Position numbers and translations under genes: made by a program. 64,000 nt of DNA from Nitzschia sp. DOCU1. Taxonomy: Eukaryota > Bacillariophyta > Bacillariophyceae > Bacillariales > Bacillariaceae. Each line of letters opens with the position of its first letter. Position 1 is the stretch's first letter. Positions 9,933-21,800 of this stretch are shown here, one piece after another. The stretch covers positions 2,728,001-2,792,000 of the forward strand of contig OX595987.1 of the NCBI GenBank assembly GCA_951394045.1. The letters run 5' to 3'. The notes below the pieces were generated by a model. The model searched no databases and had not been told where the DNA came from. It was given only the letters and a program-made list of their open reading frames with translations.

Positions 9933-12900
9933 CTATGGGGGCGGCCACTGCCATACGCTTTTGTTCGTTTTCGTACAAAAGAAGTACCAACGCTTCTGGC
10001 TCTTCGACCACACAGTCATCCAGCCCTGAGGTAAATCTACTTCGGGCTTTTTGCCTGGGCTCTGCATATCTATCACTGGTGCCGCTGCGACCGGTGCTGC
10101 TGCAGGGGGCGGCTGTTTGGCTTGTTGTTCGACGGCAGCAATAGGTTTCGCGGGCTGCGGTGGTAGTGCAGGATTGGCTTTGGGCGGGAGTGGGGCAACG
10201 GGACGACTTGGTGGTGCAGGTGGCCGTTCCCCGAGGGAGCTTGTTCGTGTCATTGCCGGGGGTTTGGGAGGCGGGGGCCCTTTTGCCCCTGCAGGGACCG
10301 GCGGACCAGGTGGTCTGGCTTTCATGGGAGGACCGCTTGGTGGCATTGGTGCTTTGACAGGCGGCTGGACTTTGGGAGGAGGAGGCGGTGGAGGCGGAAC
10401 TGACGCCGGAGAAGAATTCGACGCCTTTGGTGGAGGCGGCGGCTTGGGAGCTTCTGGCTGGGGCTTGTTTTCGGTCTTCTCTGTCTTGGTGGGAGAATGG
10501 CTTTTGGAGGGATCCTGGTGTGATGCGGCCTGGCCATCAGGCGTTTCAGTTTTGATTTTTTGTTTCTTGGCCTCTGGCATGGCAAGTTTCTCTTCCGAGT
10601 CGTTCCGAGATGGCGACTTACGGACGCGTGAAATAGGATTCGCAAATACCGCCTCTCCCTCTCCTTCTGTCGCAGAATAGGAATCGTGTGGTGGCGAGCC
10701 TGGAGGTGTCATCGGGCTATCATCATCGACGTCGAGTCCCTTCTTGCTTGAGGGGCTTTGGCTCAGATATGCGTCCGGGATCAACGAATCAGCTCGTTTG
10801 TCCCTGTAAGGATTGCCGAAATTGACCATCAACCGTGATCTCACCCTGGCCTGCACAGAATCGGCAAATTCTCCGGTTTTGGGATTGAAGAAAGTCGTGG
10901 GCATGGCATCATCGTCGACTGACCACTTTGGTGCCCCATCCGCGGCCGTCGTCGCGGAGACACCAGTAGAGTCATTGGAGCCATAGCCAACTACCGGAGC
11001 CCGGGACCACAACAATCGTTCTCTGTAGTCTCCCATTCTTGCTGTTGTTGTAGCATTCATTTGCGAGACACCGACGCCGGCCAATGATAATAGCGACTCC
11101 TCCATGACATCTCGAGTTGCACCGCATTGCTGCATGTTGCTACCGTCATTCGGTACCCCTTCCACGTAAAGACCACGCGTCGTCAGTCCCGACCCACCAA
11201 AGATCCACCTTCGCCGGGACTCGTAGTACGCCATCAGACAATCAGCGGGGAGCTCTCCCAATGTATCAACAGCTTTGCGGCGATTGGTTCCATTGGGTAC
11301 TTTGAGCTGCGAGTTGTCTTTCATCTCTGACTCGCTGAGTTTGCTTGGGCCTGCTCCCACACGCCACGGTGCTGGCATTCCTTTCAAAGCAGCCAAGTAG
11401 CTGTCTGTGGAAGAACGGGGGTCGTACTGACCGTATCCAATGAGAGGGTATTTGGCATTGTCTTGCGACTGGTCGTTCTGGAAGCGTTTGGGGGGCTGTG
11501 GTTGTTGCTCGGCTCTTGGCGTCTCAAACGTTTGGCTTCCTCTTCGACGCAATTCTGCCTCCTGGCGTTCCAAGCGATCGTTGTTTTCGCGAACACTTTG
11601 CTCGGCGCTGCGGATTTTCTGTAAGCAAATCTTGGAAAAGCATTGAGAAGCCAAGGCTCCTTCTCCACCATCAGCGTTGAGAAGTGCATGCGCGGAGGCC
11701 GGCAAAACACTTCGCAAGCTCCGTCGAAGGGCGTTCTGGTAGTAGGGCGGGACACGAAACATGTACGCACGGAACTCATTTCTCCAGTGCTCATCCAAGT
11801 GGACGTTTCTCGATGCCTGAGCTTGTTTCTTGAGCAGGCCTCCGGGTGGGACGGGCGCGCCACTGGATTCCTTAGCTTCAGCAGCCAACACTTTCTTCAA
11901 TACTCGGTGCTCGGCTTCAGCGGCCCGGATCAACAAAGGTAGTAGAATATGCGGTTCAGGTGGCAACAGCGTCAGCGTCGATACACGGACTCCCGAACTC
12001 AAAGAGTATCCCAACGTGGACGTTCCCGAGGGCACGTGAAGGACACCTATATTCAAATAACTCTGATCCGATTCTCCCAACGTTGGTCTTGCAGCTCCAG
12101 ACACCACCACGGGAAAGTAATCCATGCTCATCGGACTTGTTGGTCCTTTGGCGGGTTTACCGTCAGTTGAGATCCATTCGAGTACATACACATCACGACT
12201 GAGCAACTTGATAGATGAATTGGCTTGCCCTGCAGTCTGAAGCGTGTGCTTGCGATTAGAGAGGACAAGTTGATCCAAACGATTTAGGGCCTTGAGTATG
12301 AGTGAAGGCTCAAACGATTTTGATCCCAGTCTTCCTGGAAATCTGGAAAACAAAAGATTGGGCTGGGCGGACCTGGGCGGAAGTGTATCAAGCGATTTGG
12401 TCGGGAAGAAAGACTCGGGTATGCACCAAGTTGGCGGTTGAAAAATATCTTGACCTGCATCGTTGCTAACTGCAGAGCCAGTTGGCGGAAGCGACGCTTG
12501 TTCATGAGGCACATACAGCATCAACGCACGATGTTTCTGAGGAGTCGGTGTCGTGTCCATGTCTCCCTCGAGTGGTTGGAAGCTGCACACGGGTCCTCCA
12601 CTGACAAATGTACCCAAAGCACCGACAAGTGGTGTGTGAACGGCCTGCAACCTGAGCGGATCAGGAATGGGCAAATCTCGAGGCCGAGGAGGTGCAATCT
12701 TCTTTAAAAGTGAGTCTGTTGAGTTCGCCAGTGTTCCTGACGATCTCAGCATCATGTGGCTACCACCGGTCACTTCGCAGAGAGCCCTTAAATGAGGATG
12801 AAAAAATTGCGTCGAGCTGACGCCCTCTTTGCCCCCAACGCCAAGACAAAAGATTCGCTGGTCCCATCGGAATGGTTCTTGGTAGAACTCTCTCAAAGGC

Positions 12901-13652
12901 ATGTTTCCGTATTGGAGCTGCAGGGACCCTCCTCCTTCACTGGGCAGTGATCGAAAACATACACCATCGGTGATAATAATTAGGCAAGCAGGCTGAAGCG
13001 CGTGGACAGTAGGCCCCCCGCTGGGGTTCAACACGGCCGGGGACGGCAACCTCCCCATACCATAGTTCTCCGTCGCGCGAAAACTAAGTCGATATCTTGA
13101 CAACATTTGCAATCCCGCCGAAACGGCCGTATTCAAACCAACAATACCTCCTCCGTCCTCTGGGAAGGGAATTTGTTTGTTGCCTGGTCCAACTTTCCCC
13201 GGTTCCCAGTCGGTCGCTTGTAGACACTTTAGCTCCTTCTGAAAACTATCCATATTAGACTGGTGAGAAGCGGGCTGGTCGTTTGGGTTGTCAGAAGCCT
13301 GTTCATGAGAGTGATCACCGTATCCCACCAGCAAACGCCCACCCGCTCCACAAGCCTCCGTGGCTGGCTGTTGCGTATGCTGCCGTCCTGTGGATAAGAG
13401 GAGAAATTCGTCGTTTGGACTGAAACCCAGCCCGAGGTTTCGAAGGGACTGATGTTTGGCTGGGTGTTGCTGAAGATACGCATTATGCTCGTTCACTCGC
13501 TTATTGAGGCCACGAACAATATCCTCTACTGCCATTTTTGCCAAGTCCAGCCTTGACATGCCACCCCCCATTGCCGATCGATCATTTCCCAGCGTCTCCG
13601 AGAGCGGTTGTCTCATGGAGGGAGACGTGTCAATCACAAAAACAACAATCAT
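9933..13652 (-). CDS. INTS6: Integrator complex subunit 6-like protein with VWA and C-terminal WW domain
   Basis: Single-exon ORF of 1,239 aa. INTS6 is part of Integrator, the nuclear complex that cleaves snRNA 3' ends and attenuates transcription by RNA polymerase II. The N-terminus is a von Willebrand A domain with an intact MIDAS (D8-T-S10-P-S12). Family features follow: LREFYQEPFRWDQRIFCLG, close to the EPFRWDQR..A motif of animal INTS6, then LCEVTGGSHMM, and later FRAYMFRVPPYYQNALRRSL. Residues about 1060-1190 are a Pro/Lys-rich disordered tract with PPPPPP runs. The last 35 residues form a WW domain (LPQGWMTVWSKSQKRWYFF through VWQWPPP; two key Trp and a terminal Pro). I do not know a WW domain in animal INTS6, so the tail looks lineage-specific; WW domains bind Pro-rich ligands such as the Pol II CTD. 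Confidence 0.75.
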   Translation of the reverse strand: MIVVFVIDTSPSMRQPLSETLGNDRSAMGGGMSRLDLAKMAVEDIVRGLNKRVNEHNAYLQQHPAKHQSLRNLGLGFSPNDEFLLLSTGRQHTQQPATEACGAGGRLLVGYGDHSHEQASDNPNDQPASHQSNMDSFQKELKCLQATDWEPGKVGPGNKQIPFPEDGGGIVGLNTAVSAGLQMLSRYRLSFRATENYGMGRLPSPAVLNPSGGPTVHALQPACLIIITDGVCFRSLPSEGGGSLQLQYGNMPLREFYQEPFRWDQRIFCLGVGGKEGVSSTQFFHPHLRALCEVTGGSHMMLRSSGTLANSTDSLLKKIAPPRPRDLPIPDPLRLQAVHTPLVGALGTFVSGGPVCSFQPLEGDMDTTPTPQKHRALMLYVPHEQASLPPTGSAVSNDAGQDIFQPPTWCIPESFFPTKSLDTLPPRSAQPNLLFSRFPGRLGSKSFEPSLILKALNRLDQLVLSNRKHTLQTAGQANSSIKLLSRDVYVLEWISTDGKPAKGPTSPMSMDYFPVVVSGAARPTLGESDQSYLNIGVLHVPSGTSTLGYSLSSGVRVSTLTLLPPEPHILLPLLIRAAEAEHRVLKKVLAAEAKESSGAPVPPGGLLKKQAQASRNVHLDEHWRNEFRAYMFRVPPYYQNALRRSLRSVLPASAHALLNADGGEGALASQCFSKICLQKIRSAEQSVRENNDRLERQEAELRRRGSQTFETPRAEQQPQPPKRFQNDQSQDNAKYPLIGYGQYDPRSSTDSYLAALKGMPAPWRVGAGPSKLSESEMKDNSQLKVPNGTNRRKAVDTLGELPADCLMAYYESRRRWIFGGSGLTTRGLYVEGVPNDGSNMQQCGATRDVMEESLLSLAGVGVSQMNATTTARMGDYRERLLWSRAPVVGYGSNDSTGVSATTAADGAPKWSVDDDAMPTTFFNPKTGEFADSVQARVRSRLMVNFGNPYRDKRADSLIPDAYLSQSPSSKKGLDVDDDSPMTPPGSPPHDSYSATEGEGEAVFANPISRVRKSPSRNDSEEKLAMPEAKKQKIKTETPDGQAASHQDPSKSHSPTKTEKTENKPQPEAPKPPPPPKASNSSPASVPPPPPPPPKVQPPVKAPMPPSGPPMKARPPGPPVPAGAKGPPPPKPPAMTRTSSLGERPPAPPSRPVAPLPPKANPALPPQPAKPIAAVEQQAKQPPPAAAPVAAAPVIDMQSPGKKPEVDLPQGWMTVWSKSQKRWYFFCTKTNKSVWQWPPP

Positions 13653-14123
13653 TGTGAACGGCTGACCATAGGATCAGGATCGGCGCCCTACCAGACGATA
13701 GCAATAGAGATTCGTAATACCGGTAGTTGTCTTCTAAATCGTGGTGGGAGGATGACTGACCGATCAAAAGGCGGAATCCAACCTTTTCGGAGAAGCGGGG
13801 GTGCGAGACACGATGGGAAAAACCGGATCGTCATGGTCGATCGGTCTACGAGAATGCGCATGATGTGTGAACTGCCGTAGTCGGTTTGGTCGAAGATTCC
13901 TCCAGCGACTGGCAGGCAGACGACTGGGCCAGACGTGCAGACGTCTCGCGCCCAACTTTCTCATATTTCGAAAGCTACAGCACCTTCAAGGCTACCTACT
14001 TCATGCCATGTACTCATCACTTGGAACCCAAATGGCAGATGATAAGTCGTCATGTACTGTAGAACCGGAAGTTGACCTCCAGCTTGTGGAATAGTAATCT
14101 ACTAGCCCATTAGAGAAGCAAAA
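13653..14123. other. Intergenic between two minus-strand genes
   Basis: This gap holds the INTS6-like promoter and the 3' end of the next gene. No conserved ORF, RNA gene or repeat was noticed. Confidence 0.45.
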
Positions 14124-15410
14124 CTATGACATCAGAAAGGATACCAACTCTTCGACACTTTCAAAGCTGCTGTCCAACACATCCCACACATCCCCACCCC
14201 ATGCAACGAGAGGTACATCTGACAACCTCAAATGACCAACTTCGATCGTTGTGCGATCCCAAGCCAAAGTTTTCCCTTCATTCCATGGTGGAATAGCGCA
14301 ATCCAGTTTCCAACCACTCGAGCGAGTTCCATGTCCCGCTTCAATGCTCAAGTAGGACTTGGCGGTTTTCAGGTCACCAGCATCCACCGCAGCATCTACC
14401 AGCGCCACCAGGGAGCCTTGCCCATAGTTCTTCTCCCTTCCAGTCAGCTCCCTGGCAAGGACGTAGTTGAAGTGGTCACCAACCAGTACAAAGACGCCAT
14501 CACGTTTTCCACCTTGCGATATGCGAAGAGCCACGCGGGGTCCATCTGGATCGCTATTACGATATCGCTCCCATCTTTCAAAGTAGTAGTACTGCCCCCG
14601 CTCATCAGTCGCATAGGATGACTCTTTCCACTGACTTTTCGACTCATTCATATGAATCCACCATTTGTTTGGGCGGGGTCGTCTCTGACCGACAAAATTC
14701 CAATCAATGCAATGATGCCTCGTACACAACGATTGACCGTTTTCTTCGCTCGGAACCGAAAAGCCAGCAAATACGTGTTGTCGGGCATAAAGTCGAAGTT
14801 GTTTGGGACTCAAATCGTCCAAGCTCTTGGCAGTAGACGGTATTACTTGTTCTCGAGACCGAGGGATTCGTAAATCGACAAAAAGATTGTGGGATTGTAA
14901 ATTATAAACGCGCTCATCCTGGTCCGTCGTGTGATGCCAGCCCCCACAAAACAATGGCCGATTCCAGGCTCCTGTTACTAGAGATGCTGGTGTCTTGGAC
15001 CCCTTCCAAGCGGCAAAAGTTTTATGAGTGTCGCCACGCTGTAAGTGATAGTGCGGCAACTCCGAGTCGTCAAAAGAAAATCCTCGTTCAGGAGTGTAGA
15101 GCTCCTCGGCACGACCACCTCCTGTCAAGCAGTGGCCTTGGATGGCAGTCCATTGCAAATGGCTTTCTTCGAGGAGGTCCGCGGGAACCGAAGAACTATC
15201 GAGCTTTCTCTTTTTATTCGGGTCCTCTTCAGCCATGATACAATGGTTTCTTGGAAGAAAAAAGTGGATGGCGCCATTCGGCAATAGCATCGGAGCGTCG
15301 CCCATCGACCACCGACATGTGGGTTGGCGTCGTGCGTCATTTTTGATTTTTTCGGATACAAAGATACGATTGACCTCGCAGACCTCGTGTTTCGGTGCTG
15401 ACGAACGCAT
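14124..15410 (-). CDS. Unknown protein, possibly HRI1-like/lipocalin-like fold
   Basis: 428 aa from the first ATG (15410), or 370 aa from the ATG at 15236. The latter has a good context and begins MAEEDPNKKRKL, with a nuclear-localisation-like KKRK; I consider it the likelier start. The core reads GAWNRPLFCGGWHH, then a conserved-looking FVDLRIPRSRE, ARQHVFAGFSV, HHCIDWNFVGQRRPRPNKWW and YYYFERWERY, ending in short beta-like segments. The order 'ligand-free DxRIP - FAG - IDW - EEW' reminds me of the widespread HRI1-type beta-barrel family, but that is recall rather than a demonstrated match. It shares a divergent upstream region with the giant SH3-DUF3638 gene. Confidence 0.5.
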   Translation of the reverse strand: MRSSAPKHEVCEVNRIFVSEKIKNDARRQPTCRWSMGDAPMLLPNGAIHFFLPRNHCIMAEEDPNKKRKLDSSSVPADLLEESHLQWTAIQGHCLTGGGRAEELYTPERGFSFDDSELPHYHLQRGDTHKTFAAWKGSKTPASLVTGAWNRPLFCGGWHHTTDQDERVYNLQSHNLFVDLRIPRSREQVIPSTAKSLDDLSPKQLRLYARQHVFAGFSVPSEENGQSLCTRHHCIDWNFVGQRRPRPNKWWIHMNESKSQWKESSYATDERGQYYYFERWERYRNSDPDGPRVALRISQGGKRDGVFVLVGDHFNYVLARELTGREKNYGQGSLVALVDAAVDAGDLKTAKSYLSIEAGHGTRSSGWKLDCAIPPWNEGKTLAWDRTTIEVGHLRLSDVPLVAWGGDVWDVLDSSFESVEELVSFLMS

Positions 15411-15869
15411 CGCGCACTCCTCGCTCAGCGCACTCGTAGGAGTCTACTGAAAGCAGTTAAACATACGTTTCGGGCGCGCTCAACGGCTAGAGCGGGAAGT
15501 CTATCGAACGCGATGGACGGTAGATTTTTCACGTCCCGACACCGGGGAGAAATGCTGCACCGAACGAGAAGGATCCAGCGGACAGGCGCACCACCGACCA
15601 CACCCACGTCAAATATCCAAAACTATTGCGGCGGCGGCATTGCGCCCGGTGTGTTGCCGATTCATTCATTCCTTTCTCTTACTTTATGCAAGATTGACCA
15701 GGAAGTTCACTTCCGTGGAAACTCACATAATAAAGTCTTGCTTGAGAGCGTTGCCTTTGCATCGAAAGTTGAAAGGCGCCGGTCGAAAGTTAGGCCGTGG
15801 GTAGGATCCAATTATTCTTGACATTGTGGCGGCAGGCGACCGTGCGATAATAACAAGGCCGCGTGGATC
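15411..15869. promoter_or_regulatory. Divergent promoter region upstream of the giant gene
   Basis: 459 bp between the divergent starts at 15410 and 15870. Both promoters must lie here. No TATA box or conserved element could be fixed by eye. Confidence 0.4.
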
Positions 15870-18800
15870 ATGTCGCAGCCCGTCATGTATATGGCGAAGC
15901 ATCCCTTTCAGGGGGATGTTCGTCAAGCGCAGCTTTCCTTTCCGAAGGGCGCCACAATTACTGCCAAGGCTGGTCAGGATGGTGCCTGGTGGTGGGGAAC
16001 TTGTAACGGGAAAGAGGGGTGGTTCCCACCGTCCTATGTAACCTCGATGGCCCCTCAGCAACCCGCAGCAGCAGCAGCCGCCTTTGGCGCCCCCCAGATG
16101 TCCATGGCGCAACGGATGCAACAGGTTTCTTTCCCCCCAGCGGCGGTGAAACAGCCACAGCGGCCTCCTGCTGGTATGCAACAGCCACAGGTTGGCGGTC
16201 TGGGAGGATTTGCGGCTCCTCAGCAGCAGCCACCGGGAGGGTTTCAGTCTCTCGGAGGCTATGGGCCGCCGCAAGGTGCGACTAATACCTACGGTCAAGC
16301 CTTTCCTCAACAGCAGCCTCAGGGCTTTGGATCTCCGCCGCCTTTGCACCAGCCACTGCAGGCAGGCGACCCGTTTGCTGGACTAGAGCCAATGAACGCG
16401 GCAGCCAGAAATGCTAGTCAGTTTCAGTCATCCGCCTCTCTGGGCTCCAGTGGGACTGGTTCCATACCTGGGGCTCCACCTCCTTTGAACACTGCTCCAC
16501 TCGGGGCGCAGCAACCGGTTTTATCCATGAATACTCCCCTCTCCATGAGCAAGCCTCTGGACCTTTCTAAACTGGACACTCCCCAGGCGGCCGCTGCTGC
16601 TGCTCCTACTCCTGCTCTGTCCAAGGAGTTGCCTGCGCCATCGGAATTGGGAGTAACCCCCCTCAGCGCAAGTGCATCTTCTGCATCGGCACCTGCTGTC
16701 AAGCCAGCTGTTTCAGCGAAGAATGATTCGGCGTCGTCCAAAATTTCCAAGGACGAGCCCAAGCCTTCGGGATCCAGCAAAAAGTCCAAGGACTCTTCCA
16801 CCAAGAAGACGACTTCGCCCTCCAATTCCAAGGCAGATTCCAGCAAGTCTCCGACTCCTCCTGTGCAAAAGCAGGACCCCAAGATTTCAAAGGAAGAAAA
16901 AGAAGCCAAACGCCTTCGCGAACAAGAACAAGAGAAACTCAAAGCGCAAATGCGAAAGGAAAAAGAAGAGCTTCGAAAAGAACAAGAAGCTCTCGTCTCG
17001 GGTATTGGATCCAGTGGCGTAGCGTTGCAGCAAACGGACTCTGGAGAAGTTGAGGTTGGATTTGTCCCGGTTGCAGGAGGAGAACCCTCGTTTAACCCGT
17101 ACGATTTTTTGGCTGGTACAAGTGGGAGTTTGCCCTCGAGAAAGTTTAGCCCTATCTTTCGGGTCCCGCCTTTTTGGGCGCTGATGAACATGGACACGTA
17201 CGTTCGAAAGATTCCTCTGACGAAGGAGCAAATGGCAGACCGCGCGGCGGCTTATCAGCAGCTGGCCAAGGCCTTGAGCTTTTTGTGTCATGTAGTAGCC
17301 GAATCAGAAGATGCCACCAAGCGTGGCATAGGGCGGTTTGCATCATTGCGATCGGGCGGTGGCAGGGGACCCCTTTACTTTCTTAAGTACAATCACTTGG
17401 CGTGTGAAGCTTGCATCAAGTTGATTTCCATTCTGCCGCACTCCGCCGGAGCTTCGGGAAAGGCATTGGATGGTCTGTTTATCAATTTCATCAATGTATT
17501 TGTTTCGTTGATTGAAAACTTGCAACCCAACCAGCAGTTGGTGTTGCCGGGAGGCTGGCAGCAACCGGATTACTTCCACTTGTGTCTGTACATTGTCCGA
17601 GCTGTTGGAAACGACAAATTTACATTTACTGTCTGCAACACCGGAAAGGATGGACTGCAGTATCACCCTTCAACCTTTGATCCTGAAACGGGCAGAGAGC
17701 TGAAGCAATTGTCATTGACTGTTTGGAACATTCCGTCGCGACGACTGTTGGATTCGACATTCTGGACGCTCCTCTTCCGCATGCAGGTCTATCCAAGCAA
17801 GAAGAATAATGCCGAGTTCTTGTACACCAAACTTCTTCCTGCGCTGAATGCCCAACCCCTTCGATCTAACCAGGATCAAGGAATGGCTGAATTCTTGGAG
17901 ATTCCCGATCCTCTGTCGGCGGCAACATACCATCCTCTGGCAAAGCTTGCAATGACAAGTACTCCGCAAAATGGAATGCGTCCCTCCAAGTATTCTTCGT
18001 TGCTGTTGATGAATGCTGCTGTAGATTTGGCATATGCAGAAATAGAGCATGCTCCGGCACACTCGATGGATCCAGAGGATACTCGAATTTTGAAGCTGAC
18101 GGGTCGGAACTTGGCTGGTTTTGCTTCAACCATGGATCCGAACAAGGTGGGCGACGGCACTTTGGGGGCGGCGTTGTCGAGCACTTGGGATCTTTTGGAC
18201 AAGTTGCATCGAAAGATCAACTTCACGGCCTCCAAGCAGATTGATCAGTATTCCCATGGACTTTCAAAGTCGGCACTGACGGACGACTTTTCGAAAGGAA
18301 TTGTCAAATCGATGCGCACCGAAGCGGGGTCAGCAGCATACCCCTATTTCGGAAGGCTGCGGCGTGATGATTACGAAAATGTGGTCAAGAAGCTCATGGG
18401 AGAGCCCCGACCAGACCCTATTCTCATCCCAGCAGTGATTACGGACGAAGAATTGCCTCCTATCGCGACGAATTACATGCAGGCGTCATCTTCGTTGCAA
18501 CGTATTGCCGACGCCTGCAGTCTCTTGCTTCAGCAGAGGCGCTTGATCAAGAATGCCCCGGCGTTTGCGGCGTCGGCTGCACAGTATGCAATGACGGTAG
18601 TGCTGCCCATGCCACACTCAAACCCCAAGTTTTGTTTTTGGCGTAAGGAGAAGATGCGTCGCGAGACTCAACTTAATCTCTTGTTTTTGATTCGTCGGAT
18701 TTGCCGTATTTACTCTGCGGCGACTGCCTGCGTTCAGCAATCTCGTGGTTTGGTGGCAATTCGATCTATTTCCTTTGCTTGTGCCGCTTGTGTTGCCGAT

Positions 18801-21800
18801 GCCATTTGCCGCGTCAAAGCGTGCGATGACCCCAGCACGTTTGCTCTGCATTACTCCGGAATGTGCGAAGGGCCTACAGAACCGTTCGCCATCGAGGCTG
18901 GAGCTTTCGATACGCTTGGATCCAACTTGCCAATATACGACCCAAATATCTGCTCGTTGCGGTTCCGATGTCTTGATTATTTGCGGGAGTCTACCATGAA
19001 CGAACGAGGCTTCAAGCGAAAGACCATTTTCAACTTTGACAACATTATGACGCCAATGGATGGCGATACGGAATTGATAAATCAGTTGGCGATCAATTTG
19101 GCGCTTGCCCGGCCATTTCCCCCTACTGACGAAGAAGTAGTGAACTATTCTGCTGGTCTGATTGCGGGTACGAATGGAGCTATCATTGAAGTGCTACCAG
19201 AATTCGAGTATTTCCGTGACATCGTATACCATTTCAAATTTGCCGTTTCCGGAAAGTCGCAAACGGCAGAAGACACCCCGGATAGCAAGGCATGGATGCC
19301 TGCCGACGCGACGCTGCATTGGAAAGTGAAGAAGATCAGCAAGGAGGACCCGCGCTTGTACTACCACGTAACCGCATTTCATGGGCATCCCCAGGAGTAC
19401 GTCGAGAAAATTGCTGTGGCTCCTTCGTTCGAGAACGAGTTCAAAGGCTTCATGGCCCTCTTCTCTAGCAAACAGAGAGCCGTCCGAGCTCGACTTTCCT
19501 CTGCGGATCCTAATACAGTCGTGAACTCATGTGGTGACAAATTTCAAAAAAGGCGGTAAGTGTACCCTGGCAGCCCCAGTTTGTTCTACGGCCTTGATGC
19601 TTGCTAACCTTCGTCTATTTTCTTAGCGCAAAGAACGTTTCCGTTCGAACCGAAGATGATGTGTTACATCTGGAGAACGATGAACTCCCGACGTTTGGCC
19701 ATGTGTTGTCTCCTTCAGACGCCGAGAAGTTTGTGCAATTCTTGACTGTGCCGTACATTAGAATACCTCTCATTTTGGATTTCTTTGCCAATGGAGACCC
19801 TGGTAGACTTTCGGCGTTGAAGGCGAAGTCCCTGCAGATGATTGTAGACGCTGCCCTGTTCGAACCGGGTCGTTGGAAGCCTGCAGACTTCACTGATGTT
19901 ATCGACGAAATTCCAGTGAAGGACTTTGATCGACTAGAAGCTCTTCTTGCCACAGCGCACGGGACGCTCTTCAATGAAATTGCGAAATCTCCAGATGTTC
20001 TCACAAAATGCATTGTCAAAATGCTTGAGCGTGCACTTGATATGGATGTCGGGAAGTATACGAAGAAGTCGTCTTCGGGCCCTCTTATTCTTTACACTGT
20101 CAGACTTGCAGTCCGTATTGAAGGCTATTTAAAGTACGCTTTGAAGAAGTGTGTTCCGGGGCAGCCTCGTCCCCGGGGGCTGGAGACTTTGGATAACATT
20201 AAGGTCGAGACCGCGATGAAGAAGATTCGAACAATGCTCGACTCTCAAGCGATCCCCACGCTGGAGTACTGGGTCGACCCCTCTCGAAATAAGGACGTGG
20301 ACGTTGCTTGCCTTGTTCATGCGCACTTGATGTACTTGTTCAAGAACTACGACTACGAAGATTTGGATTTCCGTGCAGTGTCGATCCTGATGTCGTCGCA
20401 AGTATATCTGACCATTAACCTCCGATTCAGTAACAAGGTGTACGACGACCTGCAGGACACGAACAACCCAACGAAGCCCCCACCTTCAATTCAGATCTCC
20501 CAATCGGAAATTTTTGATATTATCCAGACGCATCGGTACAACGTTTTGAGATTTATTCGGGAGAAGCCAGTGGATGGCGATCAGGTGATGGAGGCCGTCG
20601 TCAGAATCGCTACGGGCACCGGGGGCCGCGATCCTGGAGAGAAATCGAAGATGAACCAGCGTCACTGGCAAAGTATTGGCCATCCCACATGCTACGGGCG
20701 ATTCGTCCCTGACACGGAGGATATTAAGCTCCGTGATGGTTCGTATCGACGACCCAAACCTGGACAGACGTATGAGCAATGGATGTTGTATGTGACCACG
20801 AAAGCTGTTGGCATCGAAGTCAATGTACAACTCAGTGACTTCACCTTGCAGAATCACAAGATGACTTTACTGGATCAACACATCATGGATGATCCAGACT
20901 TTGCAGCGGTTCGTCACTTGGCGATGTCGGATGCGACTGATGTTGCCTGTGCCGAGGTCATGCACACCACAAATCGTTATTGGTGGCGTTTAGTTGGTCG
21001 GCGCTACGACGTCGAGTCCTGGAGTCCCGACATGAGGAACTACAAGGACAAGAAGGAGTTTCTCCACCCGAAACATTCACGGAAATTTCCGAACGGGCTA
21101 AGAGCCGGGGAGGGGTGGATGGCAGAAATACTGAAAGATAAGCTTCCTTTGATTCTACCTGGCGTGACCCTGTACATGTCGAACAAGGACTTCTCCGAGG
21201 AACCATTTGCACTGCTCACGGGATGGATAGAAAACAAGGACAAGGGCGACAGCATCTGTACCCACACGCTGAAGGAGGTTGTTTTGACGCAGCATCCGCC
21301 CGCAATCACTGTTTACAACGTGGTCGAGCACGGAAGACGTCATTTCAGAGTGCTTGAGTACGCCTCGAACCTGTCCATTTCCATGCACGAAGTCCGAAAC
21401 GGAGAGCCCTATCCTGACCGTGTCGGAGGCATTTTGTCGATGTCAGCGGGAATTCCGATGACGACAGTCGGACCGAAACCGTCGCTTATCGTTACTCGGG
21501 CTTTGAATTCGCAACTTGGTACTCAGACTTTTATTCCCGAGCGATTCCTGGCTGGGCTGATCCCGGCCGCACTCGTGGAAAAGTACATTTTCTGGCAAAG
21601 CGAGAACGACAACATAATTGGGTATGAAAAGCCGGAACCGAAGGACGAAGACGACGACGATGAAATTGACTTGGAGAAAAAGAAAAAGAGAGAGGAGCAG
21701 GCCGATAAGCCTTCCACGCGACTGAAAATTACTTTGACAAAGGATCCTGACATGGATACGACGGGCTTCTGCAACACGGAGGCTGAAGCTGTGGTACAAC

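Noticed and set aside
16424..17197. 257-codon minus frame opposite the linker of the giant gene
   Set aside because: Ser-rich shadow of the low-complexity Ala/Lys/Ser coding region on the other strand.
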